Origin: Oenanthe sinensis
Taxonomy: Eukaryota; Streptophyta; Magnoliopsida; Apiales; Apiaceae
Length of the DNA: 64,000 nt
Reading direction: 5' to 3'
NCBI GenBank assembly: GCA_028671895.1
Contig: JAPMAC010000221.1
Coordinates: 5,022,001-5,086,000 of the forward strand
Part shown: positions 32,801 to 45,824 of the stretch, piece by piece
How the letters are laid out: every line of letters begins with the position of its first letter
Position numbering within the stretch: position 1 is the stretch's first letter
Made by a program: the position numbers and the translations under genes
Notes under the pieces: generated by a model
Told to the model about the DNA's origin: nothing
Seen by the model: the letters and a program-made list of their open reading frames with translations, nothing else
The model's database searches: none

Positions 32801-35800
32801 CTACCAAACTCGGTGAAATCAATTCCAGTAGCTTCTTTCACGAGATTATGCATAGTTTCTCTTCTCCAGGGTTTTTCGAGGCATATTTCTACACCCTGCA
32901 TGTAAAATAAAGTAATTCAGAAAACTGATCCTAATATATTTATATTAAAAGGTAATAAATATTACTTAAGCACATGCTAGAAAACTTCTACTATAAGTTA
33001 AACCCCAATATTAATTTGCAACAAGGGATGAAATGGAGTAGGAAAATGATTCCAAAAGCTAACAATTTAGAAATTCTAAAGCAGTTTTAGTATAATTTTA
33101 ACAGATTAAAATGTTTTAATTTAATTAAACCTAATAATGTTTGTTGGAAACCTGTTAACTAACCTAGAAACTACTAGATCCAATTGGTTGGTTAACTATT
33201 TTCTCATCTAAGATTCATATGATTTGGACTCATAATATGAGTTGGACTATATGTTTAAACCATGTTTAAACCAGGAACAGAGCAAAGGGTGGTGCGCAGT
33301 GATGACCGCCACCTAAAAGCCCATAACATTCATAAAATTTGTTCTAAAATTTGTAAGTAATTTTTTTTTTTAAATGTTGTACTTAACAATATAATTTAGA
33401 AATATTAACCCCCCCCCCCTCCCCCCCAAAAAATTATATATATATACCATTTATAATTGTTTTGTTAACATCGATGTTTTTCCAATGAAACTATAATTTT
33501 ATATATAGAAAATGACTCATTTTTTAATCTAAAATGGATGCAAGCCATATCTTGACATGCCTAACTTTGATGTAGGTGAATAACGATGCAACAAACACTA
33601 TAAAATTATATAAAGTAAAGCTATCAAAAAATTCAATGCGAGTAGTCTCAACAACTTAAGCCCTAAACGAACATCTAGCTGACTGCTAATTACTCGATTT
33701 CCACCTACTACAGAAGACAAATAAATTAACCTTGTCCTACCTGATAGTCAATAATAAGCTTTCCCTGAACTGCTACAGCACATCGAGTAACAATTTCTTC
33801 AGCCATGTTCATCATGCTTTCATAATCTGAGTATGCTTCATAAATCTGTAAAGAAGCTAATACTAGAAATGAGCAGTGGTACTAACAAGAAATCAGTATT
33901 ATACAAATATTACACTTCAGACCGAGGCACATTACCTCTATTGTAGTGAATTCAGGATTATGACGAGTAGAAATGCCTTCATTTCTGAAAATTCGGCCTA
34001 TCTCGTATACTTTTTCGAACCCCCCAACCTGTTAAGTGTGGATAGAAATTTCTTATAATATACAAAAAAGAAGCTGATGACATTCAGGACACAGAATAAC
34101 CTAAAAGGCTAATAGATAACCTTCCAGATTTTGGAGAATAGATACTAACACATATTATTTAGTATATAACTGCAATATCTACTAGCATACATAATCAATA
34201 AAGTTGCATCAGTTTTGTGAAAAGAAGACCGATATTCGTTGTATATTAATGAAGATGCAACAAATATCTTCTTTTTTCAAAGAAAACTCAATAATTTCTA
34301 AGCTAGTTTCATTTAAAAAAGGGCTATGCAAACATTTATTTACACAGATGTAATTTGATGTTTATGCAATGTGTTCAATGGAGCTCACCAGCATTCTTTT
34401 TAAATGGAGCTCTGTTGCAATTCTCAAGTAAAGATCCCTTCCAAGAGAGTTATGGTGTGTGATGAAGGGCCTCGCTTCTGCTCCACCAGCTGCTCCCTGA
34501 TAGATCAATAGAATTATAACAAAAGATATATACAACTCCAAAACAGCCATCAAAATATCAGATAATTAAGCATTGAACTGCACAAAAAGGAAAAAGAGAA
34601 TGGAAGTAAAAGAGACAGCGATATCACACTACACTCAAGGTGATACTCCCGGAAACTAAGTAATTCAAAGACGGATATTATCAAGGGAAGATCAAGAATG
34701 ATGCATATGACACTATTATTAGCTATCTTTGTACAGGTACTCAAATTGACATCTTAACCAAGTTTCATGTGAAAACATTCCAGAATAGAAGAATGAATCA
34801 AGTATTTCAAGATGTGTAACACAGCTTTAAACAACTAGAGAGAAGGCAAAAAGAGTAGAATTGATATTTGTTGGGCCCTGCAAGATATCTGTTTTCCTTT
34901 GATTAGGAGAGATATTGCAAAGCATAGTCAAGTAATTTAAACTACAGAGCTCAATTAAGTAATCCTTAATTTTACAAATATATTATAAAAAAATATGAGA
35001 AAAGTGCACTTTGTGTACCTGCAGTTTGGGGATTCCAGCACTTGTCATAATAAAGTTCCAAACTCTGCAAAGGCAATACTACACTATCTAAAGTTTTATA
35101 GTTTGTGTACTTCCGTCAAAAAAGACTAACGCCGTGAGCGTATTTATGAAATTCTATTGAGAAAAGTGCACTTTGTGTACCTGCAGTTTGGAACTTTATT
35201 ATGGCAAGTGCTGGAAGCCCCAAACTGCAGGTACACAAAGTGCACTTTTCTCAATAGAATTCCACAAATACCCTCACAACGCTAGTCTTTTTTGACGGAA
35301 GTACACAAACTATAAAACTTTAGATAGTGTAGTATTGCTTTTGCAGAGTTTGGAACTTTATTATGGCAAGTACTGGAAGCCCCAAACTGCAGGTACACAA
35401 AGTGCACTTTTCTCAAAAAATATTAGTGATCAGAGCATCTCCAAGAGTCTCCTAGTAAACTCTTAAATATAATACTCCCTCCGTCCCTTTCATTTGTTAT
35501 CATTTCAAAATGGGGTGTCTGGCACGCATTTTAAGGTGGATTTTAAGGATAGTTCCATAATTTATTTTTGAAATTTTCCTTTTTTGTATAAATATAGAAC
35601 AATCCTATTTTTATACAAAAAAAGAATTTTTTAAAAATAAGTTATGGAACTATTCTTAAAATCCACCTTAAAATGCGTGCCAGAAAGTGAAAAAAAAGTG
35701 ATAACAATTGGTTGGGACGGAGGGAGTATAATATAATATAATAGGCTCTTAGTAAGTTATCACATTTTTAGGAGTGTGAACTCCAACAATGCTCTTTCTA

Positions 35801-38800
35801 ATCATTCTCTATTTAATATTTTATTCATATTTAAAGAAAAGTGGGGGAAGAATTGGAGGGAATGAATATTTTATTAAGAAATATAACTTAGGATCCATGT
35901 ACAAGCTCCTAAAATTGAGGAGAGAGAGTAGGCTCTTAACTTTTTAAAAAGCCTCTTGGAGCTCAGATTTATGGATGGCTCTTTATTTTTCAACTTAGGA
36001 GCCTATATAAAGAGCCTCTTGGAGATGCTCTTATATGAGGAGAAACGTAGCTACATATGTACTTGTGATAAGCCCAACCAAACACCCTTCTATATCTACA
36101 CAAGTTGGGAGATCCTAGATCTTCTGCACAACAATTCAACAATTTTCAGACTTTGACATCTGTGGGATTCTACACTAGTTAGGAGATCCTAAATCTTCCA
36201 CACAACAGTTCAACAATTTTCATACATTTTCCTTTTGGAAACCTTATGTCGATGACTTTATGAAACTTATAACAATTAGATTCTGTTTTGGCTTTGAATC
36301 TTCATATTTGACATAAAACTAAAACAAAGAGTAGGATTCTAGATCAACTTTAAAATCTCCCGATAAAACTTCCGTAAACATTTTCAAATGAAACATAAGA
36401 TACTCTAGGAGGAAATTAAACCTCAGATTTCGTACAATCTTAACCGATAATACCTTTATTTAAGATATTAAACATATACATTTATAATCATAAAGTGAAA
36501 AGAGTATAAGGTACAATGCATAAATTCATATTTGAGTTTTAAGGTACAACATATTCGTGCAATTTCATTCACATTTTATAGTGCACAAGAGATATATTAG
36601 CTATGCTCAGCAACCAGTTGGGAAGGGCTTTTTATGGGTTGAACTGTAAAAGTAAGAAGTCTAACCATGTATGCTCCGGTCAGTATAATTTTCAAATCCC
36701 TTTAAATATGTTAATTAAAAACTGCACAATTCCCCCTCAAACACCAAATTTCACCTGTTTATCTTTTTATGTGCATAGAAGCAAGTCATTTTTTTGCCTG
36801 AATCAACTAAGGTATTTTAATATAAGAATCCCACAGAGAAGTTGACAATATTGACCAAAGATTATTTTAGAACGAAAAAAGTGTTAGTTTAGTAATCCAG
36901 GACAGCTAAAAGAAATTGCAAACCTGTAAAACTGGCGTTTCGACTTCAATGAAGCCTAAAGATTCAACTGTCTTGCGTACTTCTGATACAACCTACTGAA
37001 TTTGTGCAAAGGTTAGCATACAATTTTAACCAAGTCAAGACTAAAACAAGACTAGAACAAGCTTTACATGGACAATAGCAAGAAGACATAACACGAAGTA
37101 AGTAAAAAAAAAGTCAAAAAATACAACAGCCTCAGAGTGGCAGGTACTATCAGCTCTAAACTAAATTCATAATATTGGAGCACTTGATGACCAATCACTA
37201 CAGTTTACTTCAGTATATAAAACCAATTAGCTTCACATTAAGACATGTGACGGTTCTTTGCTTAAATCTCCTTCTTTCTTAGTTTCAACAACAATTTATT
37301 TGAATCATTCCATGTCCCACAGTGAAACCCTTAAAGGCTCCAGAGGTAAACCTCGGCAATTCACACCCAATATAATAATGCTTACACAAATCTTCACATG
37401 CGATGTTGCCCATGCATTTCACGAAAATTAGGGTACAAAGATAAGTATAAAACTATTAAAAAACAGTGATTTCATTTTTTGTAAATATAGTGGAAAAACA
37501 ATAAGACATGTTAAGGAAGTTACCTTTGCTCTTTTACGGAATACGTCAGCTACCTCAGGATTCGCAATCATATCAACATAGCTAAATGCAAAAAATATAT
37601 GTTATAATATATATATATATATGCAAGAAGGCAATTTGAAACACCTATAGAAAATCACAAAGGTAGTCTTCTAAATAATGGAAAGTTTGAAAGTGGCTAC
37701 TATGTTTTTTTATCTAAATAGCGGGGCTGCTATATTAAAGAGCTAAAAATAATACTACACTTTCTGAAAAAGTTTAAGTTGGACTATTAATATGCGGCAG
37801 CAATAGGGTTCCTGCATATGAAAGCAAGGGAAAATAATTGAGACATCTTACTTCTAATCAACATTTAAGAACACAACTTCTAGTATAATAGTCATCTTAC
37901 AATTAATGGATATACATAGTTACATACTATTTTATTTTGATTACACCTTCAAAAGAAAGTGATCAATTTGTTGCCATTATATCATTAGTATTGGAAGGGG
38001 AAGAAGCATGGAATATGGAAGAATGAGTGAATATTTTGGGGGCGGTGATGAAAGGAAAGATATAAACATGGGAGAGGGAAGAAACACGAACCACATGGGA
38101 GATTAAAAAAGGTCGCCTCGTGAAGGATAAGATATATATTGAAAACAGAGCGGCAATATTAAAAAATTCTTCATTCCCACATCTTATTCTTTAAAAAAGC
38201 TACTCAGACGTAAGTCATATATCCTGACCCTCTTTCTCTTTATCAATCCAAGTACATTGCGTAAAATGTACATGACAATTTAGTATATTTTCATTCAATA
38301 GCGCACAAATATACAAAGCCAATTTGAGCTTAATTACTAATCAGGCAAACAATTGAACTTAGGTCAGATTCAGCTCAGTAAGGTACAGAAATATTTGTTC
38401 GAACTGAGGCCAGGCCAGTCAGGTTAACAACGTGATATAGTGAAGTCACAAGTAAAAAGAGTACCGAGTAGTAGTAATAATCGAATGTGTTACCAAAAAA
38501 ATAATATGATTTTTACATGATTATGATGCATTATATATGATATGATTGTCTGGTATATATTATAGTAAAATACTACAATATTAAACCTAGCAAATCAAAG
38601 AGTAACATCTTTCTCTAAGAAACAAAATGTTTGAAAATTTTACCGCTGACGATAGCGCTTATCAACATCTGTTAGACCATGATATTTGTCTGGCAGTGGA
38701 AGCAATGATTTAGTAAGAATAGAAAATGAATTTAAACATACAGAAAGTTCCCCTGCAAGAAAATGAGAGAACCATATCAGAATTTTGTATATGCACAAAA

Positions 38801-41366
38801 AAAAAGATATGTCAAAAAAAGGTAGAGAAATTAAGAAATAATAACAGAAAATATCACAGAAGGGAAGTATGAGTTACTGCTATATGGTAACAAGGACATC
38901 CCACAGCACAGTGATTTAATTTGGATACATCACAGACCAAAATAACATCTTTTCCTGCATAATATACTACGCAAGTGCGGAAAACCATCTAGGACAACAT
39001 GATTAAGAAAATCTACCTTTCTCTGTCCGTTTTATGGAGCCACTGGCCCCCAGAATATCACCAATATCGACAAGTGCCTTCAACTGCTCGAACTGGCTTG
39101 CAAGCCTATCCTTCTCACAGTAAAGCTAAAACCAGAACAATGATTTAGAATAAGGACAGGGGTTCTGGAGGAACTCCTTATGCAAATGCACATAATAACA
39201 GAGTCAAAATATAAAAAGGTAAATACATTATGAATATTGAGTAACGATCATTGTAAATCAAAAGCTATTAAGAACGAAATCCTAATTTTAATACAATTTA
39301 GAACCAACTAGATAAGCCTTATAAAAACAACAGTCAGCATCAACAACCTCAACACAGAAAGAAAGATATTTGAACTAGAGTCATCTTATTTAGATTGTTA
39401 TGCAAATTAGGGTCTTTTCAAATCAACAATTTTAAAGGCATCAATCTGTTGACATAGTAACAAAAACCAGAAGTTTTATTAAAGATTAAACATTTTTGTA
39501 TTCGAAGAGCAAAAAGTTCTCTGTGGAATACATATGTCCCATGTCAACATTTAAATCATTTAATAACTCTGACTCGCATTGCAAAGTCTCAGTCCAATGG
39601 TTTGAGGGACTCGCTCCATGGTTCAATCGCTTAGGCTCATTGTTTAATATGTATAAGTAGAAGATGTAACAAGCTTTTGGTACTAGTACGTTATGTGATT
39701 ACAAAATAGTGTCTATATCTATCTTTTACTGATATTGAAATAAGTTCTCTAATTATATAATCTCTGTTTTCGAAATGATCATAATTTGTAGATACTTGGA
39801 AGCCACAAAACTTCTAAGTTACACCGTTCACACTTAAAGATGTATTTGAGTGCCCTATGTCTATAACTAATTTTCGTTAAAGAATCAACAAGAGCAATCC
39901 TAATCACTTTTTATGCAAGTACTGGTTTGAAAGCCATCAGTGACCATTTACCCATAACTTAGAATTAAAAAGCCAGGCTACCATTGTGCTCCCGAATTTT
40001 AAAATGGAGATAGGAAAATAAAAAGGGAGAAAAGTCATAGAACAAAAATAGGTATTAAAAATAAATTAAAAAAACTTCGCAAGTCATTCACTCAATTTAT
40101 CTTATTTCTACGCATTTAATAACAACAATGCCGAAAAACTCCTAGAAGAACAACAATGCCATGATTTATCTAAATATACTTTATTATAATATAAATAAAT
40201 AAACTTGTGCATCATTCAACCTGAATTGTTCCTGAATCATCACGTAAAGTCAAAAAGGCAAGCTTCCCAAAAGCTCTACGAGCAACAATCCTTCCTGCGA
40301 TGGAAACAGAATCCTTCTCATCATTGGACTCTTCGCCATTTGCCAGATGTCTGTATAACTCTTGCAACTGATTAGCAGAATGAGTCCTATCCCACTTATA
40401 GGCATAGGGCTCAAACCCAGTAGCTCTCAACTCTTCAACCTGTTGATAAACATAGTATATTATTTAATTCAAAAAACTAGATTAGCTCCGGGCTGAAGCT
40501 CAGTTATGTCATATTATTTAATTCAAAAATAATACTATTATATAAAAAAAAATTGAATTTAGATCAATCAAGATTGGCAGAAAGCTAAAGTTTATGAAAA
40601 GCACATAAAAAAAATTTAATCGAAAGCACAAATAAAAGTGTGCTTTTTTACCTGAATATACAAACAAACGAAAGGTGCATTAGAACACACATACAATAGT
40701 TATCATCCCCATTCATTTGGTAATGGTATTAAATACAACAAAATCTCTGGCAGTGGAAATTCATATATCTAGTTTTTTTTAAAAGACGAACATTACAATT
40801 GCCAATGCTGCTATTGCATATATAAAAAAATCACTCGCAAAAATAGCAATTTGCAACTACAAGCAGCAGCTAGAGCACAGAAACAGGAAATATCACTATC
40901 AAAATACGATCAGTAACATCAGTCCAATATATCGAATTTGTGCAAGTGCATTGACCTAAAAACTACTAAATTAGGTATTAAAAGCACAAGTACAATTCGA
41001 AATATCTATTCTAAACCGAATGTGGAAACAATAATATATGGCCTCATTTCGATAATTGCAGGTCTAAGAATTAGTAAACTAGGCATGTAATTAAAACCGA
41101 AAGGAATCGAAAAGCATTGAGTTTGAGTAGTAGTGTAGTGTAGTGTAGTGTAGTACCTTTCGGAGACGGATGGAGCGAACAGCGTCTCTATCGGAAGTGG
41201 AAGGAGGAGGTGTTGCGGAGCTGGAGGAGCGGCGGTTCCTGACGGCGGAGGCGACGGTGATACAAGGCGGAGGAGATTGAAAGCGAAAGCGAAAGCGCGG
41301 CGAGCAGAGAGTTGAAGTGGTGAATTTGAAGATAGATAGAGTGTGGAACACTCTCATCGCCTCCAT
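26888..41366 (-). CDS. lysine-tRNA ligase (class II LysRS), chloroplast/mitochondrial
   Basis: Fourteen coding exons, all GT-AG and in phase: 41366-41157, 40439-40221, 39125-39017, 38752-38644, 37581-37524, 36992-36924, 34496-34389, 34028-33936, 33845-33741, 32895-32689, 31361-31267, 30406-30316, 27275-27099, 26980-26888 (1743 nt, 580 aa). Residues 1-60 form a Ser/Arg-rich, acid-poor transit-like peptide. An OB-fold anticodon-binding domain follows (SIAGRIVARRAFGKLAFLTL, GTIQLYCEKDR). The class II core shows motif 1 (GFIEVETPVLQ), motif 2 (FRNEGISTRHNPEFTTIE) and motif 3 (GLGIDRLVMLLT). LysRS-specific segments are AGGAEARPFITHHNSLG and PLAKPHRRHAGLTERFELF. It charges tRNA-Lys in organelles. 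The length and transit peptide match the organellar LysRS (OVA5 type in Arabidopsis); the cytosolic form has a different N terminus. Introns 6 and 12 carry MITEs but splice sites look intact, so the gene is probably functional. Confidence 0.95.
28976..29356. repeat. 190-bp direct tandem duplication
   Basis: Copy 1 begins at about 28976 and copy 2 at about 29167, both starting ataatctattcaaagcat and including tctctctttctttctttg and gtcagtgactcagtgagtg. They differ by a few substitutions and a short AT indel. The duplicate ATG-containing ORF at 29279-29461 is not a gene. Confidence 0.85.
29538..29767. mobile_element. decayed Stowaway-like MITE
   Basis: The left end CTCCATACATCCCATTCATTTT and right end GGCGGGACAGAGGGAG resemble diverged Stowaway termini. 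A TA precedes the left end. It is nested inside the hAT-like element. Confidence 0.5.
33409..33427. repeat. poly-C tract in LysRS intron 9
   Basis: A run of cytosines broken by a single T, followed by an A-run and a short (AT)n; a simple-sequence tract in the intron between exons 9 and 10. Confidence 0.8.
34997..35414. mobile_element. foldback MITE, Mutator-like (418 bp), LysRS intron 6
   Basis: The element is almost entirely an inverted repeat: about 200 bp from GAGAAAAGTGCACTTTGTG inward is mirrored by the right half. A smaller palindrome with the same terminal words lies at the centre (35159-35258). The flanks are a perfect 9-bp duplication AAAAAATAT (34988-34996 and 35415-35423), which fits the Mutator superfamily. 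Transcribed as part of the LysRS pre-mRNA, it would form a long hairpin. Confidence 0.85.
35433..36030. mobile_element. PIF/Harbinger-like MITE with nested Stowaway
   Basis: Termini GAGCATCTCCAAGAG and CTCTTGGAGATGCTC are inverted repeats widespread in plant Tourist-like MITEs. The flanks are TCA and TTA, consistent with a mutated TWA target duplication. About 250 bp of its length is the nested Stowaway element at 35475-35726. Confidence 0.75.
35475..35726. mobile_element. Stowaway MITE (Tc1/mariner) (252 bp)
   Basis: Perfect 13-bp terminal repeats CTCCCTCCGTCCC and GGGACGGAGGGAG are flanked by TA on both sides. Much of the interior is also inverted (ggcacgcattttaaggtgga versus its complement near 35660), so the RNA would fold into a long hairpin. 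Confidence 0.95.
41130..41154. repeat. GTAGT pentanucleotide microsatellite
   Basis: About five tandem GTAGT units directly intronic of the exon 1 splice donor of the LysRS gene (donor GT at 41156-41155). Length variation here could affect splicing of the first coding exon; this is inference. Confidence 0.7.
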
Positions 41367-42600
41367 TGCCTGCCTGCAATTTAACCAATATCTATATATC
41401 TATATAACCTATATGAATATATAAATAATGAAATAAACATCAAATTTAAATTTTATTTAATATTATATGTATATATTTTTATGTAATTTTTCATATATTT
41501 TATTTATATTTTTAATAGGATAATGTTTATATGTTTTGTTTAAAGATAAGTTTTAATCGAGTGAAATATATTTTAGCTAGAAAATAGATGTTTAAAAATT
41601 TTCAATAATAATTATTCGGTTCAAATACCGACCAACGACTAAGTATCAAATTTTTAATATTTGGCCTTTAATAATATAGTATAAATTTTATTTCAGTTAC
41701 ATTCATAACATCTATTAGAGATCGTGTGGTATAATATATTCAATTAATTTTCTATAGTAAATAGTATTTCATGTTAATATTAAGTTTTTAGGAAATAGTA
41801 TAATTATGTTTGTTTAAATTGATGTATTTTGTAATTCTTAGATATTAATTTCCCATATATTATTTGGTATAATTTTTATTTTTTATATAATCTTTGAAAA
41901 TGTTAATTTTTATTAGATATATAATATGCCTTCCGTTTTTTTAATGGGAATTAATTCAATAATAAAAAACCATACGGCATCTATAAAGATAATCGAATCG
42001 AACAAACATTAAGCAGAAACAATCGCAGATTAATCCATTATATGTAGAGATAATATAATCAAACAATTTGTTGAAGTTGATAGATGTACAACTACCCGCT
42101 TCACCAGTTTCAACATTTCATTTGAGCTATCGACCATAAATGCAAACCCATACAAATTTTAATCGTCGAATCAAAATCTTGAAAATCTTGCAGATCTAAC
42201 ATCCCGAACATTAAATCACACCAAAACAAACAGCAAATTCTCATAGGGAGAGTATAAATAAAACTCAAATAAATTGGAAACACAAATCTTACCCAATGAG
42301 GAAGATTTTTTAGGGGAAAACAAAGATTAGATTTGAAAATCGAACCAATAAACAAGAGATAACCTGATTTCGGAAGACCCCCGTTTGAAATGGAAAAAAA
42401 GAAACCGAAAGCTCTGAGCTTTATGATCTAAGGATTACAAGAAGAAAAGATAAACCAAAATATTAAACAAAAAAAGAAAAGAGACTAGGGGATTGGGGCT
42501 TTCCACCGGAGAAAATCGATGGAAGCCCCGCCAGCTATGTTGAGAAAAGAAGAAGAGGGAGGCGGCGACTTTGAGAGAGAGGGGACTAGGGTAGTTTGAT
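41367..42600 (-). promoter_or_regulatory. LysRS 5' UTR exon, 5' UTR intron and promoter
   Basis: On the minus strand a pyrimidine-rich leader runs from about 42600 to 42364 and ends in a good donor (AATCAG/GTTATC). A matching acceptor (AATTGCAG/GCAGGCA) lies at 41374, seven bases before the ATG at 41366. The predicted transcript thus has a leader exon and a roughly 1-kb 5' UTR intron. A TATA-like TATATTTTAAAA lies near 42627-42640. The leader has CT-rich tracts typical of plant 5' UTRs. The ORF at 42110-42355 inside the intron is not supported. Confidence 0.5.
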
Positions 42601-43615
42601 ACTCATGCAAGACACGGGCAAGTTTTAAAATATAGTAAATTTATGATTTTAACTTGGAGTAATGGCCAAAAATACTTTTTTTTAGAAAGTTAACTAGACT
42701 ACCATTTTTGAAAATTTTGGCCAAAAATATCAGTGGGATACGCATTTGTCATCTAATACGCATTTGATAAATGAGTATCAATTTTAAAAAATTAAAAAAT
42801 ATTAAAAATATATTTTTTTTAAGTGGCACGCATGTTAAGAATGTGTATAACCCCTTTTCAAAGGTGATACGCATTTCCACGTATTTCAACATGCGTATCA
42901 CCCACGAAATATATTTTTTTGAAAATTCATTTTTTCTTTTAAAAAACATATAAAAAATAAATTTGAAATACCCAAATCAAAAATGGCTGAAGGCCTTTTA
43001 TACATAAATTTACAAAAATTAAATACCAAAATGCGCAGTGGAGGAAGGCGTGACCCTGAATACCCACTGACTACGCATTTGGTTCATGTGTGCAAGTAAA
43101 CACACATTCTCAGACCATGTAGGTTGTGTTTATTATTTTTTTAATGTCAAATGCACAAACACACATAAGAGACTTGCACACTTCATCATTATTTTATAAT
43201 TTATTATAATATGTACGCATGTTTCTGTTGCATATATGTGTTTAACACAATCTGTATACGCATTATGCCTATACTTAGTCTTCAAATACGTATTTTTGCC
43301 TTGCTTATTTATCACCAAGACGCATCTTGTAAATGCATGGATCCTTTAATTTTTCCATTCATATCCTCTTTTGTATGTTGTTATTAACTGTCTCAAAACT
43401 ACTCATCAACCAACACAGTTAACAATAAAAATTTTATTCTTTTCTCATATTGTTTATGAGGTAACACTATTCTAATTTTTTGTAATTCAATTTCTCTTCT
43501 TTTCAAATTAAAATTCAAAATGGTTTGAAATATATTGTGTGTTGTTACTTGTTACACAGTATTACACTATTTTGTTTTTGCTAAATACATTTTATTTTAT
43601 TTTTGAAATACTAAC

Positions 43616-43801
43616 TTAAAATAGGGGACGATCAACCACCAAAACCATCTTTATTCCTTGCATCATAGGTGTTGCTGCGTCTTGAGATCCTAATTGCCAT
43701 GGTTCCGTTGTATCACAAGGAGAATTTGTAAAAAAATGGAATATCCCAAATCCTCTCCATTGTTTATCTTCTTTCAAAAAAACTGTTTCGAAAATGTACA
43801 T
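43616..43801 (-). pseudogene. possible captured gene fragment in the MULE (3' part)
   Basis: A 61-codon frame (…FETVFLKEDKQWRGFGIFHF…, ending KMVLVVDRPLF) reads like real protein and is preceded on the minus strand by a pyrimidine tract with CAG/TAG-like acceptors near 43825-43835. It does not match a family I recognise. It lies on the same strand as the two segments at 56.9-57.8 kb on the other side of element B. Confidence 0.3.
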
Positions 43802-44194
43802 TCCATTAGCATCAATTTATCCCTTCTTCCTATACAAAGAAAGAAAAAAAAAGATAGTTAAACAAATTCTAACCGAGACTCGTAAAGAAAATTTTAACAT
43901 CATAGCTAGGCTCATAATAATTATGGCTTTGTAAATATAATTCAAAAGCCAAATAATGTATAATGTGACAATACAAACAAGTTTCTAGTTGGCATTAGAG
44001 AGGAACCTTAACTTATATTATTAGTTACTTTTTGTTAAGTTGTTCTTAAATATATATTTATTTTGTTTTACTAAGTTTATTCTTAAATATATAGCAGACA
44101 TAGACCACAAGACTTGAAGTTTAACTATTATATTAATATACACTTAGTACTTAGTAGACACTAATACAAGTGAATCTAATATACAATTAGTATA

Positions 44195-44946
44195 TGTTTT
44201 TCCAGTTACACAAGTAGAATGGGGGGTTGAATACTTTTGTGCTCTTTTTGCCTGATTAAAATCAACTCAATGTAAATTACAGCTTTGAATTAAGAACAAA
44301 GATCAAACACAAAGATATGAATGAATACTGTTTTTATTATTGATGTATGAATAAAAACTCTCCTAGGGTATACACAAACCCTAGCAGCTTCTCTATATTT
44401 CTTACAGTAACTCTCTCTATCTCTATGCTCTCTCAAAATCTCGACAAATAAATTAGGTTACATAGAGTGTTTATATAGAGAGCTGCCTATCAACTAATAA
44501 CAGAAAATCAAATTACAATAGGAATAAAATTCTTAATTATTAGTTGACAGTTTCCTTCTGAGATTCTCTTTCCTTCTCATAGCATATTTGTAATATAATT
44601 GTCTTTATCATTGAAGACTTCCATTTACTGTGATCACCTTCCAAATTCAGCTTCAGCTTTATAGACTCTAAAAAACTTCAGACTCTGATGATCATCAGTC
44701 TCTGACAGACTATAGACTCTGGTAGTCTATAGACTCCGATCAACTCTCAGACTCTGATTTGCATCCAGACTCTAGTTCCAATTCTCTTGAAAATATTTTA
44801 AGTATAAATGATATCTAAACATGAATGTTGACTATCTAGACTCTGATTATAGAATAATTCAGAGACTAGAAAGACTTGTTACAGATAAACTATGCTAGAC
44901 TCTGTTCTAGTATTTTGTACATCATTAAATGAATATATTCTTAACA
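44195..44946 (-). repeat. 3' LTR of element B
   Basis: 752 bp. It contains seven copies of AGACTCT (most as AGACTCTG) plus AGACTCCGA and AGTCTCTGA variants between 44660 and 44910. It is followed by the polypurine tract (minus strand gcataaataggggagat). Confidence 0.95.
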
Positions 44947-45069
44947 ATCTCCCCTATTTATGCTTTATAAAATGTAAGCATAAATCAAGGTTTGAAGATG
45001 TCAAAACTAAAGAATGAAACAATTAATCTAGAACAATATAAAAATTTATAAGGAATAAAGAATTACTTC

Positions 45070-45399
45070 TCAATTGATCTTTTCAAAGGCTGGATTGTTC
45101 TTCAAAAATGAGTTAAGCATATTTTCCTCAGCGATTGCAAGAGCTTCACCAACAAACTTCTTCAATTTCTTCATTTCTTCATTAGCACACTTAATTTGAC
45201 AATAAGCTGCTCTTAGATCATTTGCACTGCAATCTTGTTCTTTCAAATCTTTTAACATCAGAACACTGACTTTCCCACTCATAAGTTGAAACCTAAAGTA
45301 ATGATCCACACCTTCTTGGAACTTGATTTTCTTTTCTTCTAATGGCATGTCTTGATCATTCCCTTCAGCATGAACATATTTTAAAGAAAATTTGCCCAT
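45070..45399 (-). pseudogene. element B accessory ORF, C-terminal fragment
   Basis: 109 codons, helical and charged (…DLKEQDCSANDLRAAYCQIK…, EEMKKLKKFVGEALAIAEEN). It lies in a shifted frame relative to the preceding segment (45426-45824), implying a frameshift between 45400 and 45430, and ends about 120 bases before the 3' LTR. Comparable in position to 12687-13149 of element A. Confidence 0.55.
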
Positions 45400-45425
45400 C
45401 TGTTTATTTGTCTGTCTGTGTAAAG

Positions 45426-45824
45426 TCAGCTTCCTGTCAATTTCTTAAACCATTTGTGGGTGACAGCCTCTTTGCTTCTATTCACTTCATAAGCAATTTG
45501 CAAGATAAATCTAATATATTGTAGTTCCTCAGCCTGTTTGAAGAAGATGAAGTTTGATTGACTAATCCATCTAACAGACCCTCCTTCTAAAAAGTACACC
45601 ATCATTTCATTCTTCACCTTTTCTGTACCTCTCTGACCTCTTTGCACCTTTCTTTCAAAAACATTATAGACAATTTGAGCAGATACCACTTTGTTTAAGT
45701 GTTTTTGTGTAATCTTCTCAAACTGTCTATCTGTCAAGGATTGAGGATCCCTGGTTAGAGTAGTTGTTCTTTCAATATCAGATTCTTCAAAACCTCCAAG
45801 TCCTATCTTCTTTTTAGCTCTCAA
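45426..45824 (-). pseudogene. element B accessory ORF, globular C-terminal segment
   Basis: 132 codons in the same frame as the coiled-coil segment upstream (46110-46556) with in-frame stops between. The pattern MMVYFLEGGSVRW…FIFFKQAEELQYIRFILQIA resembles in spacing the NVLYSTGESSEM…DYFMVRRMLLVI region of element A's accessory ORF. Unrecognised fold. Confidence 0.55.

Noticed and set aside
42110..42355. 81-codon minus-strand ORF upstream of LysRS
   Set aside because: Falls within the predicted 5' UTR intron and has no recognisable domain.
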